Shown: one piece after another, positions 1 to 8,710 of the stretch | How positions within the stretch are numbered: position 1 is the stretch's first letter | Layout of the letters: every line of letters starts with the position of its first letter | From: an uncultured Anaerovibrio sp. | Lineage (GTDB): Bacteria > Bacillota > Negativicutes > Selenomonadales > Selenomonadaceae | DNA: 64,000 nt | Assembly (NCBI GenBank): GCA_902786545.1 | Contig: CADACU010000006.1 | Coordinates: 1-64,000, forward strand | Direction: 5' to 3' | Program-made: the position numbers and the translations under genes | The notes under the pieces: generated by a model | Databases searched by the model: none | What the model was told of the DNA's origin: nothing | The model's input: only the letters and a program-made list of their open reading frames with translations

Positions 1-1
1 T

Positions 2-130
2 AATGTGCGTCGTTTTTTGGTGAAGAATTATATTGTGTACTATCTTGTGGATGATGAGGCTAGGAAGATTGTGGTTTTGCGCTTTGTTTATGGCAGGAGA
101 AAGCAAGAGGTAATTATACAATCATTATAA
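2..130 (+). CDS. RelE/ParE-family toxin, C-terminal part (truncated by window edge)
   Basis: The frame is open from base 2 to a TAA at 128-130 and encodes the last 42 residues of a protein that begins before the window. The visible pattern, an RRF start, then NYIVYYLVDDE, then VVLRFVYGRRKQE, matches the C-terminal beta strands and basic end of RelE/ParE type II toxins, where the late arginines and aromatic residues serve catalysis or target binding. An antitoxin gene is expected just upstream, outside the window. It lies directly before the 33-bp repeat that starts the Wadjet cassette, which suggests an accessory region. The family call rests on a short tail, so subfamily and activity are unknown. 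Confidence 0.6.
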   Translation, partial: NVRRFLVKNYIVYYLVDDEARKIVVLRFVYGRRKQEVIIQSL

Positions 131-150
131 AAATGGTAATAGCTTACTGC

Positions 151-183
151 TAGTATGATTTAGTGGACACAAAAAGTGCGACA
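151..183 (+). repeat. 33-bp direct repeat, left copy, bracketing the Wadjet operon
   Basis: This stretch (start TAGTATGATTTAG, middle TGGACACAAAAAG, end TGCGACA) is identical to 8453-8485, in the same orientation. Allowing one mismatch, the match extends to 37 bp (147-183 and 8449-8485). The left copy lies between the toxin stop and the jetA promoter. The right copy lies just after the jetD stop. The sequence resembles a transposon end, but no transposase is visible between the copies. Confidence 0.85.
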
Positions 184-236
184 CATTTTTTGATATCAGA
201 TCAAGTAACAATAATGACGAAAATGTGACCATTATG

Positions 237-245
237 TGTTATACT
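237..245 (+). promoter_or_regulatory. Candidate extended -10 promoter of the Wadjet operon
   Basis: TGT followed by TATACT gives an extended -10 element (TG at 237-238, hexamer 240-245). No good -35 hexamer is seen at 17 bp spacing, which is common for extended -10 promoters. It is the best promoter match between the left repeat and the jetA start at 304. A Shine-Dalgarno AGGAG lies at 292-296. Confidence 0.45.
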
Positions 246-303
246 GTATCTTAGCTACAAGGTTTATTGAAATAGTTTTTTATTTTATGATAGGAGCAAA
301 AAA

Positions 304-1785
304 TTGGACGAACAGGATTTTCGGCGAATTTCCGAAGTAAGCTACCTTAATACAGAAAATACCTGGCGTTATCGCTCAATACTGCATTTTTGTTTTAAGC
401 GCCATGAGCACATGCAGACCTATGTTTATCCCGAGGATATATTTCATGAATTAAAGCGGGATCCTATTTTTCGGGAGTATTCTTTTGAGCAGCTGGAGCA
501 GGATTTGACCACTTTGGTTGGCTGGAAAAATCTCATTCCTCATCAGGAAACCAGTCGGGCTAAAACCATAATGGATTTTAAGAAGAAACGATATCGCTAT
601 CAGTGTACGCCATATACCGTAGAGATAGAGCGCATGGTGGAAAAGCTTAAATCTATTGGTGAGGAGTTTAGTGGTTCTCTGGAAACCACCCAGTTTGATC
701 GAATTTTGCGTGCTTTACGGGAGTTTTTGACGCCGGACAAACCGGTATCTAATAAGGAGCTTCATCAGATTTGGGAGGATTTGCAGCATTATTTTCATAC
801 AATGGTGGAAAATTCCTCTGACTACCTGGCTCATTTAAAAAGCACCAAGGTGGAGGAACGGATGCAGACTATGGCCTTTATAGTATACAAGGACCGTTTT
901 ACTCAATATTTACAGAATTTCGTTATCGGTTTGCAGCGTTCAGCCCAGAAAATGGAGAATTTGTTTAAAAGCAGTAATTCAGAGCTGGAAGCTATTTTGT
1001 TTCAGCGGTTAGCGGATTATCAGTTATCCATACCCCGTTTGGGTGAGGAAAAAAATGCCCAAGAATATTTTGATGATTTTCAGGAAAGCTTTTTGGTTAT
1101 GCGGGAATGGTTTATGGGCACCAGTTATCGTGAAAGTGAGTTGTCGGTGCTGTCCAAGGAGACAGTGGATACCATTCGTCGTATTACTAAATTCGCCCAG
1201 CGGTTGGCTGAACAAAGACAAGCTTCCCGTAGCCGTAAGGCTGAGTATTTGCATCTGGCCCATTGGTTTTCTCAGGTTAGAAGCAAGAATGAGGCTGATT
1301 GTTTAAGTGCCATTGTTTTTGGGCCGGCTGGGGGACGCCATTTTTATGCGGAAAGCCGGGAAATGGAGGACATGAACAGCCATATTGAGGAAGAGCTGCC
1401 AACGAGAATTGAGCTTAAGCCACGGGTGAGTACCTATCGTGAACGTCAGCGCCAGGTGCCAATTCAGGACCATGGACAAGCAAAAAATGCAGTACGAAAG
1501 GCTTATTTGGATGAACAAAGAAAACTGGTGGATACCATAAATGATCTCGCTTCAGATGGTGTTATTGATTTTGCTGATTTGCCAGTTTTAAGCAGAGATG
1601 TTAGGCAGATCCTTCTTGGGTGGGTAGCCAAGGCATTGCACAGAAACCCTGTCCGTACTGAGCTGGGAACCTTGATTGAGCTGGTTTATGACAAAGGAAA
1701 TCCTACTTCCATTGTGCTTCATTGTGATGATGGGGATTTTTCCATGCCGAAGATGCGGTTTTATATTAGGAAAGGACAGCAGTGA
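304..1785 (+). CDS. jetA: Wadjet defence protein JetA (DUF2397/TIGR02677 family, kleisin-like)
   Basis: This is a 493-aa protein starting at TTG, seven bases after AGGAG (292-296). The N-terminus (YLNTENTWRYRSILHFCF, then a YPEDIFHEL helix and an EQDLTTLVGW segment) looks like the DUF2397/TIGR02677 family, the first gene of type II Wadjet operons. Established knowledge: in Wadjet complexes JetA is the kleisin that bridges the SMC dimer, and the complex recognises and cleaves closed circular plasmid DNA. The middle and C-terminal parts are mostly helical and charged. It is followed after 3 bp by jetB, so the two are co-transcribed. Family assignment is from recalled sequence patterns; the type II label could be wrong, the Wadjet label much less likely so. 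Confidence 0.82.
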   Translation: MDEQDFRRISEVSYLNTENTWRYRSILHFCFKRHEHMQTYVYPEDIFHELKRDPIFREYSFEQLEQDLTTLVGWKNLIPHQETSRAKTIMDFKKKRYRYQCTPYTVEIERMVEKLKSIGEEFSGSLETTQFDRILRALREFLTPDKPVSNKELHQIWEDLQHYFHTMVENSSDYLAHLKSTKVEERMQTMAFIVYKDRFTQYLQNFVIGLQRSAQKMENLFKSSNSELEAILFQRLADYQLSIPRLGEEKNAQEYFDDFQESFLVMREWFMGTSYRESELSVLSKETVDTIRRITKFAQRLAEQRQASRSRKAEYLHLAHWFSQVRSKNEADCLSAIVFGPAGGRHFYAESREMEDMNSHIEEELPTRIELKPRVSTYRERQRQVPIQDHGQAKNAVRKAYLDEQRKLVDTINDLASDGVIDFADLPVLSRDVRQILLGWVAKALHRNPVRTELGTLIELVYDKGNPTSIVLHCDDGDFSMPKMRFYIRKGQQ

Positions 1786-1788
1786 TTT

Positions 1789-3009
1789 ATGGTAGAGGAT
1801 AGTGAGCAGGAGGAGCTGCGGCGGGCGGCCCAGATTTTGTTGGAAAATCGCTGGATTAGTCGCCGAGAAATGCCGGATGAATATTTGTTGATACGCCGTA
1901 ACGAGAAAACGCTACGGCAATTTTTTCGTGAAAAATGTGGCTGGCCACTCTTGGTAACGGCACATTTTTACAAGTTGGAAAAAATCCCTGCCAATCCATG
2001 GCCGTTTATGGGGATTACTGCCATGCAAAGTATAGAGGATTATGTTTTGCTAGCTTGTGTGATGGCTTTTTTGGAGGAATATGAATCCGGGGGCCAATTC
2101 CTGTTAGGTGACTTGGCTGAGGCCATGTTGGCCTACTATCCCGAAGATGCGCTTACGCCACGATTAAATTGGGAATCCTATAATTGGCGTAAGTCCCTTA
2201 TAAGAGTACTGAATTTTTTGGCGGAGGAAGGTATTATTAATATTGTGGACGATGAAAGCACTGGTTTTGTCAATCAGGGCTTTGATGCCGATGGGGTTAT
2301 TGCTGGTGAGGCATTATATGAGGTAACCAATTTGGCTAGCTATTTCTTGCGATCATTTCCTAGGGAGCTATCGGATTATGATTCATGGGGGGATTTGCTG
2401 GAGGCTGATTATGTTACGGATGCCAGTGAGGAAGCCAGATCACTGCGGCATCATCGCAATCGGATTTATCGGGAATTATTATTGAAGCCGGTGTTTTATC
2501 GTCAGGAGGAGTATGAGGCTGACTTTTCTTATTTGTGCAACAGGCGGGGCCGCCTGGAGGATATTATTCAGGATTGGTTTGGTCTTCATTTGGAGCTGTA
2601 TCAAAATGGGGTTATGGCGGTATCCCATGAGCAGTCCACTTGGTTTAATGATGTATTTCCCGTACATTTTCGTGGAATTCACGATATTATTTTGCACTTA
2701 TCTCATTATTTTCGAGAGCTTTCTCCAGAGCAGGTGAAACAGCCCATGACTATTATTCAATGGCAAGGGCATTTGGAACAGTTATCTAAAAGTACTAAAA
2801 CTGGCTGGACAAAGGAGTATCGGGAGATGAGTCTGAAACGGCTATCAGAAAGATTGCTGGAGGAAACGACTGCCTGGGGTATGGTAAAGGTTGATGAAGA
2901 CGGTCTGATTATTGTACAGTCGGCCCTGTTTCGCCATGAAGGGGTATATCCTACTGGTTATACTGGCGAAAAAGAAAAGAAAAAGGCCAAATCGGGGGAC
3001 GGAGAATGA
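1789..3009 (+). CDS. jetB: Wadjet defence protein JetB (DUF2398/TIGR02678 family, KITE-like)
   Basis: A 406-aa protein whose start (RRAAQILLENRWISRREMPD, then LLIRRNEKTLRQFFREKCGW) fits the DUF2398/TIGR02678 family, partner of DUF2397 in the same operon type. Known role of JetB: a KITE-type winged-helix subunit that binds the JetA kleisin and touches DNA. The protein ends in a short lysine-rich tail (EKEKKKAKSGDGE). The start ATG is 3 bp after the jetA stop, and the stop overlaps the jetC start in an ATGA, a sign of translational coupling. No frameshift or internal stop is seen, so the gene looks intact. Confidence 0.8.
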   Translation: MVEDSEQEELRRAAQILLENRWISRREMPDEYLLIRRNEKTLRQFFREKCGWPLLVTAHFYKLEKIPANPWPFMGITAMQSIEDYVLLACVMAFLEEYESGGQFLLGDLAEAMLAYYPEDALTPRLNWESYNWRKSLIRVLNFLAEEGIINIVDDESTGFVNQGFDADGVIAGEALYEVTNLASYFLRSFPRELSDYDSWGDLLEADYVTDASEEARSLRHHRNRIYRELLLKPVFYRQEEYEADFSYLCNRRGRLEDIIQDWFGLHLELYQNGVMAVSHEQSTWFNDVFPVHFRGIHDIILHLSHYFRELSPEQVKQPMTIIQWQGHLEQLSKSTKTGWTKEYREMSLKRLSERLLEETTAWGMVKVDEDGLIIVQSALFRHEGVYPTGYTGEKEKKKAKSGDGE

Positions 3010-6000
3010 GTGAAAATAGATGGCAGGCTTATAGAGCTGGTATTTTAAATTATTGGTATTATGACGAGGTGGAATTCTATTTTGCTGATGGCCGGTTGCT
3101 GCTGCGGGGCAGTAATGGCTCCGGCAAATCCGTTACCATGCAAAGCCTGGTGACTGTTTTGCTTGACGGTGTGAAACGGGCGGACAGGCTGGATAGCTTT
3201 GGTTCCAAGTCCCGGACTATGGATGATTATCTGCTGGGTGAAAAGGAAATCAGTGATTATGATGAGCGCACCGGCTATCTGTTTTTTGAATATAAGCGGG
3301 AAAACAGTGACCAGTATATTACTACCGGTATAGGTCTTCATGCCCGCCGTGGCTCCTCAAAGGTGGACTTTTGGGGCTTTATATTGCAAAATGGACGTCG
3401 CATTGGTCATGATGTTCAGCTATATCATGTGAATAAAAATCCAGAAACTGGACATGAGCAACGGATTCCTTTGACGAAACGGGAATTAGAGAATGCCATT
3501 GGTCAAGATGGACGGGTGACTACTGAACAACGCGAATACATGACCATGGTTAATCAATATATCTTTGGCTACAAGGATATTCAAAAGTATGAGGAGCTTA
3601 TGAAGCTGTTGATTCAGCTGCGCAGTCCCAAATTATCCCGGGATTTTAAGCCAAGTGTAATATATGAAATCCTGAATGGCTCATTGCCAACCCTTTCTGA
3701 TGATGATTTGCGTCCTTTGGCGGAAACTCTGGAAAATATGGAAAAAACCCGCTTGGCTATCGAACAGTTAAAACGGGAACAGGGCGCCTTTCAGGCTATT
3801 TGTAATGCCTATACCACCTACAATACAGCTGTATTGGCTGAACGGGCTATGGGAGTAGCCAGATGCGACAATATATTGAATAGTCTTGGTGAGAAGGAAA
3901 AGCAGCAACGGGAGCTGCTGGCCAATGTTTCAGAACAGGCGGAAAATGCCAGGGAAAGACAACAGGAATTGGCTGTGGAGGAACGGGCCTTGCGTCAGGA
4001 ACAGTCTGATCTTCAAGAAAATGAGGCTTATAAGGCAGCAGAGAAGAAAAAGGAAAATCAGCTGACACTGGAAAGGGAAGAACGGGAGCAGAACCATCGG
4101 GCACAGATGCTATCTGATAAGCGGCGACGGGAGCTGTCCTTATCTGAACAGGTTAAAGGTGAGGAATATAAGCTATATGAGGTTGAAAAACAGGTAGCTG
4201 AGGTTTTGGATGATTTAGAAGGTTTAGCCCAGGAGGCGGATTTTTCGGCGCATGTAGCCATTAGCCAGGGCTTTAAGCTAACTGACGATGATGTGGCTGG
4301 TCATTTTATGCTGTGGCGCAATGAACGGCAAAATTATATTAAGACCCTACAGCAGCTGCACAAACGGCTTTTGGAATACGAAAATATTCAACAACGGGTC
4401 CAGCAAAATGAACGGGAGTTGGGTGAAGAAAATCGGCGCCTCGACCAATATTCCTATGAATATCAGCAATTACTGGAGGAATTGGAGCGGGAACGGGAAA
4501 ATATTATTAAGGCCTTTTACGAGTGGAAAACCAGCTGGCAGGAGGTTGTTTCCTTCACTGGGGAGCAAGAAAATCAATTGGTGGGCTGTCTGCGGGAGCT
4601 GTATTCTTCCAGTCAATGGCTTGAAGTGGAAAAGCATTTAAGCGATGTGGTCAGCTACCATCAGCGGGAATTGGATGGGGCCATAGGTAAGGTGCGGGCC
4701 GACATTCAGCATATCGAGGCTAATTTAATCATTGAGCGGGAGGAATTGCGGCTTCTTAGGGAGAAGAAGGAGGCAGAACCGGAGTTAAGTGAAGCATATA
4801 AGCAGGCTAGAAACTCTTTGAAGGATAATAATATTGCCTTTTTACCATTATATGAGGCTACGGAATTTCGGTCCAATGTTCCAGAGCATGTCCGTGAGCG
4901 TCTGGAATCGGCTCTGTTGGAAGCTGGTCTGCTGAATGCCATTATTTTGGAAAATAATGAAATGGCCAATAAGCTGCCGGAGAATATGCGGGGCAATGTG
5001 CTGTTTAGTGGTGAATTGGTTATGCTGGCGGATTCTCTGATAAATTATTTGGAGCCCGTTCCGGGGGATAGCGGTCTGTCACCAGCCCGTATTGCTGACA
5101 TTCTGTCCAGTATTATAGTGGATGATAATGTGTATCCGTCCAGTGGTGGTACTTCACTGAATCTGGAAAAGGGTGGTTATTGTCTAGGCAGTATTGCCGG
5201 ACGGGCAGCTGAGCGCTCGGAGGCGTTATTTATCGGTAAGCAGGCTCGGGAAAGGTACCGGCGTCAGCAAATCGAGACCAAGGAGCAGGAAATAGCTGGC
5301 TTGACTGATCAGTTAATCAAACAACAGGGCCTGGAACAGGAGCTGCTGTTGAAGAATGAAAGATTGGGTCGGGCAAAGCAGGAATTCCCCTCTAACCAAG
5401 AGGCCCAGCAGCTTTATGATAAAGCCAGAGGCAAGGCTAATGAAATAGAGCAACAACGGCTTCGCCTTCAGGAAAAGGATGAGCAGCAAAAAAGGCTAAC
5501 ATTGGAGCTGCGACGGGAACGGTTGGAAATAACGGAAATGCGGGGAGAAACTACATTAGGTTTTTCTGTCCAAGCCTATGAGGAAGCATTGGCCTATATG
5601 AATGAATATGGGGAAGCGTATAACAGCCTAACCCTGTTGCAGGCCGATTACGCTCATACGGCAGAGCTGGTAAGTCAGCACAAGCAAGATGTGGAATATG
5701 TCAGTGGTGAAGTGGATATATTGAAGGGTGAACTGCAAAACAAAGAAAATGCTATTTTGCAGTTAAAGAAAAACATTGAGGCCTTGACCAGACAGCTGGA
5801 GGAAATGGATGCAACCTCTGTTGAGGCTCGTATTAGTGCGGTTATTTCTCGTTTGGCTACAATATCTCAGGAGCTGATGGCTGTTTCCAGATTGGTGGGG
5901 GAAAACGAACGAAATAAAGCCACTATCACCGCGGAGTTAAATCTTTTGACCCGGCATCAGACTATTTATAGCCAGCTTCGGGAAAGATGGAATGGCCTTT

Positions 6001-7169
6001 TACAGGCTGAGCTGCAACGGGGATTTTTTGCGGGTGACAAGAATGATTTGCAGAAAATAATTCAGGAGCGTCAGAAAGCGCGTGATACCCAAAGTCTCCA
6101 TTCATTGGCTCAACGGGTGGAAAATCAATACGCGCAGCATAGGGATGAAATCGCCGAATATCGCTTCTCACTGCGGGAGGTAATGGATGATGTGGGAGAA
6201 TTTATTCCTCTGTCACCTGAGGAAGAGCAGCAGTTTTTACCGCCTTGGGAAGCGCTAAGGGATTATGCAGTACGTCAGTTGGCAGTTACTGACATAGGTG
6301 GTAAGGGATTAAGTCCTTATGAACAGCTGGAGCAGCTAAAAAACCATTTATTGGAACAGGGAAATCTACTGTCGGAGCAGGATAAGCAAATTTACCAAGA
6401 GATTATTCTCAACAGTATCGGTCGGACTATCAGTGAAAAAATATATGGTGCTGAAGACTGGATAAAGAAAATGAATAAGCTCATGGATAAGAGTGAAACC
6501 TCCAGTGCATTGAGGTTTAGACTGGAGTGGAAGCCATTAACCGGTGACGATGATGATGAGCTGGATACGGCAGAGCTGGTGGAGTTACTCCATAGTGATC
6601 CGGAGCTGATGAAGGATGAGGATATGCAGCGATTGGAGCAGCATTTCTCCACCCGTATCCGAAAGGCTAGGGAGGCGGCGGAAATAATGGAAAAGGATGC
6701 CGATGCTTTCCAGGCTTCCGTTAAGGAACAATTGGATTATCGTCGGTGGTTTAGATTCCGCCTATATTACGATAAGGGAGAACATATAAAGCGACGGGAG
6801 CTGACGGATAAGGCCTTTTTCCGGCTTAGTGGTGGTGAAAAGGCCATGGCTATGTATGTGCCACTGTTTTCTGCGGCTTACTCCCGCTATTTGGATGCTG
6901 GTAGCGATGCTCCGCGACTTATTACACTGGATGAGGCCTTTGCCGGAGTAGATGAACAGAATATGCGGGATATGTTTAGATTGGTGGAGCAAATGGGCTT
7001 TAATTACATTATGAATTCCCAGGCAATATGGGGGGATTATGATGTGGTGCCAAGCCTGAATGTATATGAATTGCTTCGGCCCCTCAATGCCAATTATGTT
7101 TCGGTATTGGGGTACCACTGGGACGGCAATACAAAGCAGGTGATGGTGGAGGACACAGCAAATGGGTGA
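3006..7169 (+). CDS. jetC: Wadjet SMC-like ATPase JetC (TIGR02680-like)
   Basis: This 1387-aa protein is an SMC-type ATPase. A Walker A motif GSNGSGKS is at residues 35-42. Long heptad-rich coiled-coil arms fill roughly 280-660 and 770-1120, and the region near 590-760 could be the hinge. The ABC signature LSGGEK is at 1274-1279 and Walker B LITLDEAF at 1305-1312, with D1309-E1310 as the expected Mg and catalytic acidic pair. Family knowledge: JetC dimers extrude DNA loops and hand circular DNA to the JetD nuclease. Length and start (RWQAYRAGILNYWYYD) match TIGR02680. It overlaps jetB by 4 bp and jetD by 8 bp. All ATPase motifs are intact, so the system is probably functional. Confidence 0.88.
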   Translation: MSENRWQAYRAGILNYWYYDEVEFYFADGRLLLRGSNGSGKSVTMQSLVTVLLDGVKRADRLDSFGSKSRTMDDYLLGEKEISDYDERTGYLFFEYKRENSDQYITTGIGLHARRGSSKVDFWGFILQNGRRIGHDVQLYHVNKNPETGHEQRIPLTKRELENAIGQDGRVTTEQREYMTMVNQYIFGYKDIQKYEELMKLLIQLRSPKLSRDFKPSVIYEILNGSLPTLSDDDLRPLAETLENMEKTRLAIEQLKREQGAFQAICNAYTTYNTAVLAERAMGVARCDNILNSLGEKEKQQRELLANVSEQAENARERQQELAVEERALRQEQSDLQENEAYKAAEKKKENQLTLEREEREQNHRAQMLSDKRRRELSLSEQVKGEEYKLYEVEKQVAEVLDDLEGLAQEADFSAHVAISQGFKLTDDDVAGHFMLWRNERQNYIKTLQQLHKRLLEYENIQQRVQQNERELGEENRRLDQYSYEYQQLLEELERERENIIKAFYEWKTSWQEVVSFTGEQENQLVGCLRELYSSSQWLEVEKHLSDVVSYHQRELDGAIGKVRADIQHIEANLIIEREELRLLREKKEAEPELSEAYKQARNSLKDNNIAFLPLYEATEFRSNVPEHVRERLESALLEAGLLNAIILENNEMANKLPENMRGNVLFSGELVMLADSLINYLEPVPGDSGLSPARIADILSSIIVDDNVYPSSGGTSLNLEKGGYCLGSIAGRAAERSEALFIGKQARERYRRQQIETKEQEIAGLTDQLIKQQGLEQELLLKNERLGRAKQEFPSNQEAQQLYDKARGKANEIEQQRLRLQEKDEQQKRLTLELRRERLEITEMRGETTLGFSVQAYEEALAYMNEYGEAYNSLTLLQADYAHTAELVSQHKQDVEYVSGEVDILKGELQNKENAILQLKKNIEALTRQLEEMDATSVEARISAVISRLATISQELMAVSRLVGENERNKATITAELNLLTRHQTIYSQLRERWNGLLQAELQRGFFAGDKNDLQKIIQERQKARDTQSLHSLAQRVENQYAQHRDEIAEYRFSLREVMDDVGEFIPLSPEEEQQFLPPWEALRDYAVRQLAVTDIGGKGLSPYEQLEQLKNHLLEQGNLLSEQDKQIYQEIILNSIGRTISEKIYGAEDWIKKMNKLMDKSETSSALRFRLEWKPLTGDDDDELDTAELVELLHSDPELMKDEDMQRLEQHFSTRIRKAREAAEIMEKDADAFQASVKEQLDYRRWFRFRLYYDKGEHIKRRELTDKAFFRLSGGEKAMAMYVPLFSAAYSRYLDAGSDAPRLITLDEAFAGVDEQNMRDMFRLVEQMGFNYIMNSQAIWGDYDVVPSLNVYELLRPLNANYVSVLGYHWDGNTKQVMVEDTANG

Positions 7170-8424
7170 TGGATTACAGGAAGAGGCAGTTAAATATTTT
7201 AAGGCCCATCAAGTCCTTTTTAGGCTGGTAAGGGATTTTTCCCAAAAATATCGTAGCCTGGGTCATTTCGGAGGTAGTGTCAGCCTAAGTTCATTATCAG
7301 ACACGGAACAACGGGATTTGGGGGCATTTTTGCGGCGGGAAATTAAGGGGCAAACTAGAGTGTCCTTCCGGGAGTTGTCCAATGCTTGGAATAAAACCCG
7401 CTTTGAGGGGATTGATATAGAGAATTTTATATTGTCATTGTTGCCGGATAATTTTGTAAGCAAGCAGGAAGAGCGACGACAAAAAGAAAATAAACGGCAG
7501 TTAATCCTTGATCAGCTTTTGCGTGAACATTCGTCCGAGTTGGCTACAAAATGGCTACAGTCTTTGAAGGATGGCCAGTTAAGGTTGTCCAAACGGGATT
7601 TAAATTATAATATGGAACTGTTGAATGATGTGGCCACTGGTCTTGATCATATTGTTGATGTGTATGAACGGTTGCCAGTATTTGCCAATAGGGCAACCGG
7701 CAATCCTCATGCCTTTGATTTTGACCAGCCAGCCGGTCGGCTATTGCTACAGGCGATGGCTTTTCTTCGTGGCTCCAATGTGCCGATGGCAGCTGATGAG
7801 CGAACTAGCTTATTATATCAATATCATGTTATTAGGGATGATATATTAAATTTTGCCACGGTGTACGGTTTAGTGGCGTACAGAAAAACAGGGGCAGAAA
7901 TTGCCTATTGGCGGGAGAGTACAAAATCCTTCTCTCCACTAAATATTCCTTTACGGGAAATAATTCAGGCCCATAAAATAGAACCTATAGGTGGAATAGA
8001 TATGCCTGTTTATATTGTGGAAAATTCAGGGATATTTTCGGCTTTGATGGATACATTGATAGCTATAGGCAAGGTCCTGCCCTTGATAGCCTTTCATGGT
8101 CAGCTTAAGGCGGCTTCCTGGGCCGTTCTTGATCGCCTTGGTAAGAGTGGGGCGAAAATCCTTTATGCTGGCGATTTGGATCCGGAAGGTATCGGTATAG
8201 CGCAGCATATTTTGTCCCGTTATGATAATGTGGATTTGTGGCATATGTCGGTGGATGATTATAAAGAAGCAGTTACCGATTTGCCAGATGGGCGCCTGCA
8301 AAAGTTGCCTTCATCTGTGCATCCTAAATTGACAGACTTGGTCCAGGAAATGAAAATGCGCAAAAAAGCTCTGTATCAGGAAAGTTTATTGGATAAAATG
8401 GTATATGATATCGAGAGGTTATAG
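7162..8424 (+). CDS. jetD: Wadjet nuclease JetD (DUF2399/TIGR02679-like, Toprim fold)
   Basis: A 420-aa protein whose C-terminal part carries a Toprim-like active site: E287 in VYIVENSG and D338-x-D340 in AGDLDPEGIGIA. This is the layout of the DUF2399/DUF2220 group of Wadjet nucleases related to topoisomerase VI and Spo11. The N-terminal half has no motif I recognise and would dock to the JetABC complex. Known role: once the SMC complex has extruded a small circle, JetD cleaves it, removing plasmids. The gene overlaps jetC by 8 bp and ends 28 bp before the right 33-bp repeat. All three acidic residues are present, so it is predicted active. Confidence 0.83.
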   Translation: MGDGLQEEAVKYFKAHQVLFRLVRDFSQKYRSLGHFGGSVSLSSLSDTEQRDLGAFLRREIKGQTRVSFRELSNAWNKTRFEGIDIENFILSLLPDNFVSKQEERRQKENKRQLILDQLLREHSSELATKWLQSLKDGQLRLSKRDLNYNMELLNDVATGLDHIVDVYERLPVFANRATGNPHAFDFDQPAGRLLLQAMAFLRGSNVPMAADERTSLLYQYHVIRDDILNFATVYGLVAYRKTGAEIAYWRESTKSFSPLNIPLREIIQAHKIEPIGGIDMPVYIVENSGIFSALMDTLIAIGKVLPLIAFHGQLKAASWAVLDRLGKSGAKILYAGDLDPEGIGIAQHILSRYDNVDLWHMSVDDYKEAVTDLPDGRLQKLPSSVHPKLTDLVQEMKMRKKALYQESLLDKMVYDIERL

Positions 8425-8452
8425 TAGTGAGCGGTTGAGATTATGATGCTGT

Positions 8453-8485
8453 TAGTATGATTTAGTGGACACAAAAAGTGCGACA
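8453..8485 (+). repeat. 33-bp direct repeat, right copy, bracketing the Wadjet operon
   Basis: Identical to 151-183 and in the same orientation, starting 29 bp after the jetD stop and ending 27 bp before the terminator stem. The distance between copies is 8302 bp, and the four jet genes and their promoter are the only genes between them. Confidence 0.85.
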
Positions 8486-8512
8486 TCAAGTTTTGTCGAA
8501 TGTTTTTATTAG

Positions 8513-8537
8513 GCAGCCTGCGGGCTGCTTTTTGTTT
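8513..8537 (+). terminator. Intrinsic terminator after the Wadjet cassette
   Basis: A 6-bp stem GCAGCC (8513-8518) / GGCTGC (8523-8528) with a 4-base loop is followed directly by TTTTTGTTT. It separates Wadjet transcription from the murE cluster. Confidence 0.8.
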
Positions 8538-8636
8538 GCTGTTGAGACATACTATATTTTGACGATTATAGCAAAATCTGAACAATTGCGTTATGTCGAG
8601 TTATATTTATACTTCGACGAAACGCTAAAAAGAATA

Positions 8637-8660
8637 TTTTCCTATATAAATATAGGAAAA
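8637..8660. promoter_or_regulatory. 10-bp perfect inverted repeat at the murE promoter
   Basis: TTTTCCTATA (8637-8646), then TAAA, then TATAGGAAAA (8651-8660). The right arm ends 7 bp before a TATAAT at 8668-8673, so the palindrome covers the position where a -35 box would be. There is no U-tract for termination on the + strand. It could be a binding site for a dimeric regulator of the cell-wall operon; no regulator is identified. Confidence 0.45.
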
Positions 8661-8667
8661 TCTGCGT

Positions 8668-8673
8668 TATAAT
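8668..8673 (+). promoter_or_regulatory. Candidate -10 element of the murE-ftsZ cluster
   Basis: A consensus TATAAT sits 38 bp before the murE ATG. No clear -35 hexamer is present at 16-18 bp; that place is taken by the inverted repeat. The murE Shine-Dalgarno is AGGAGGG near 8700-8706. Confidence 0.45.
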
Positions 8674-8710
8674 GTATTGGTTAAGTTATGAGATTTTGTA
8701 GGAGGGTCCT

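Noticed and set aside
151..183. The 33-bp repeats as phage-type attachment sites
   Set aside because: No integrase or tRNA 3' end is associated with either copy in the window, so they are reported only as direct repeats.
8478..8672. 64-codon open frame between Wadjet and murE
   Set aside because: It starts in the right repeat, runs through the terminator and the palindrome, and has no ribosome site.
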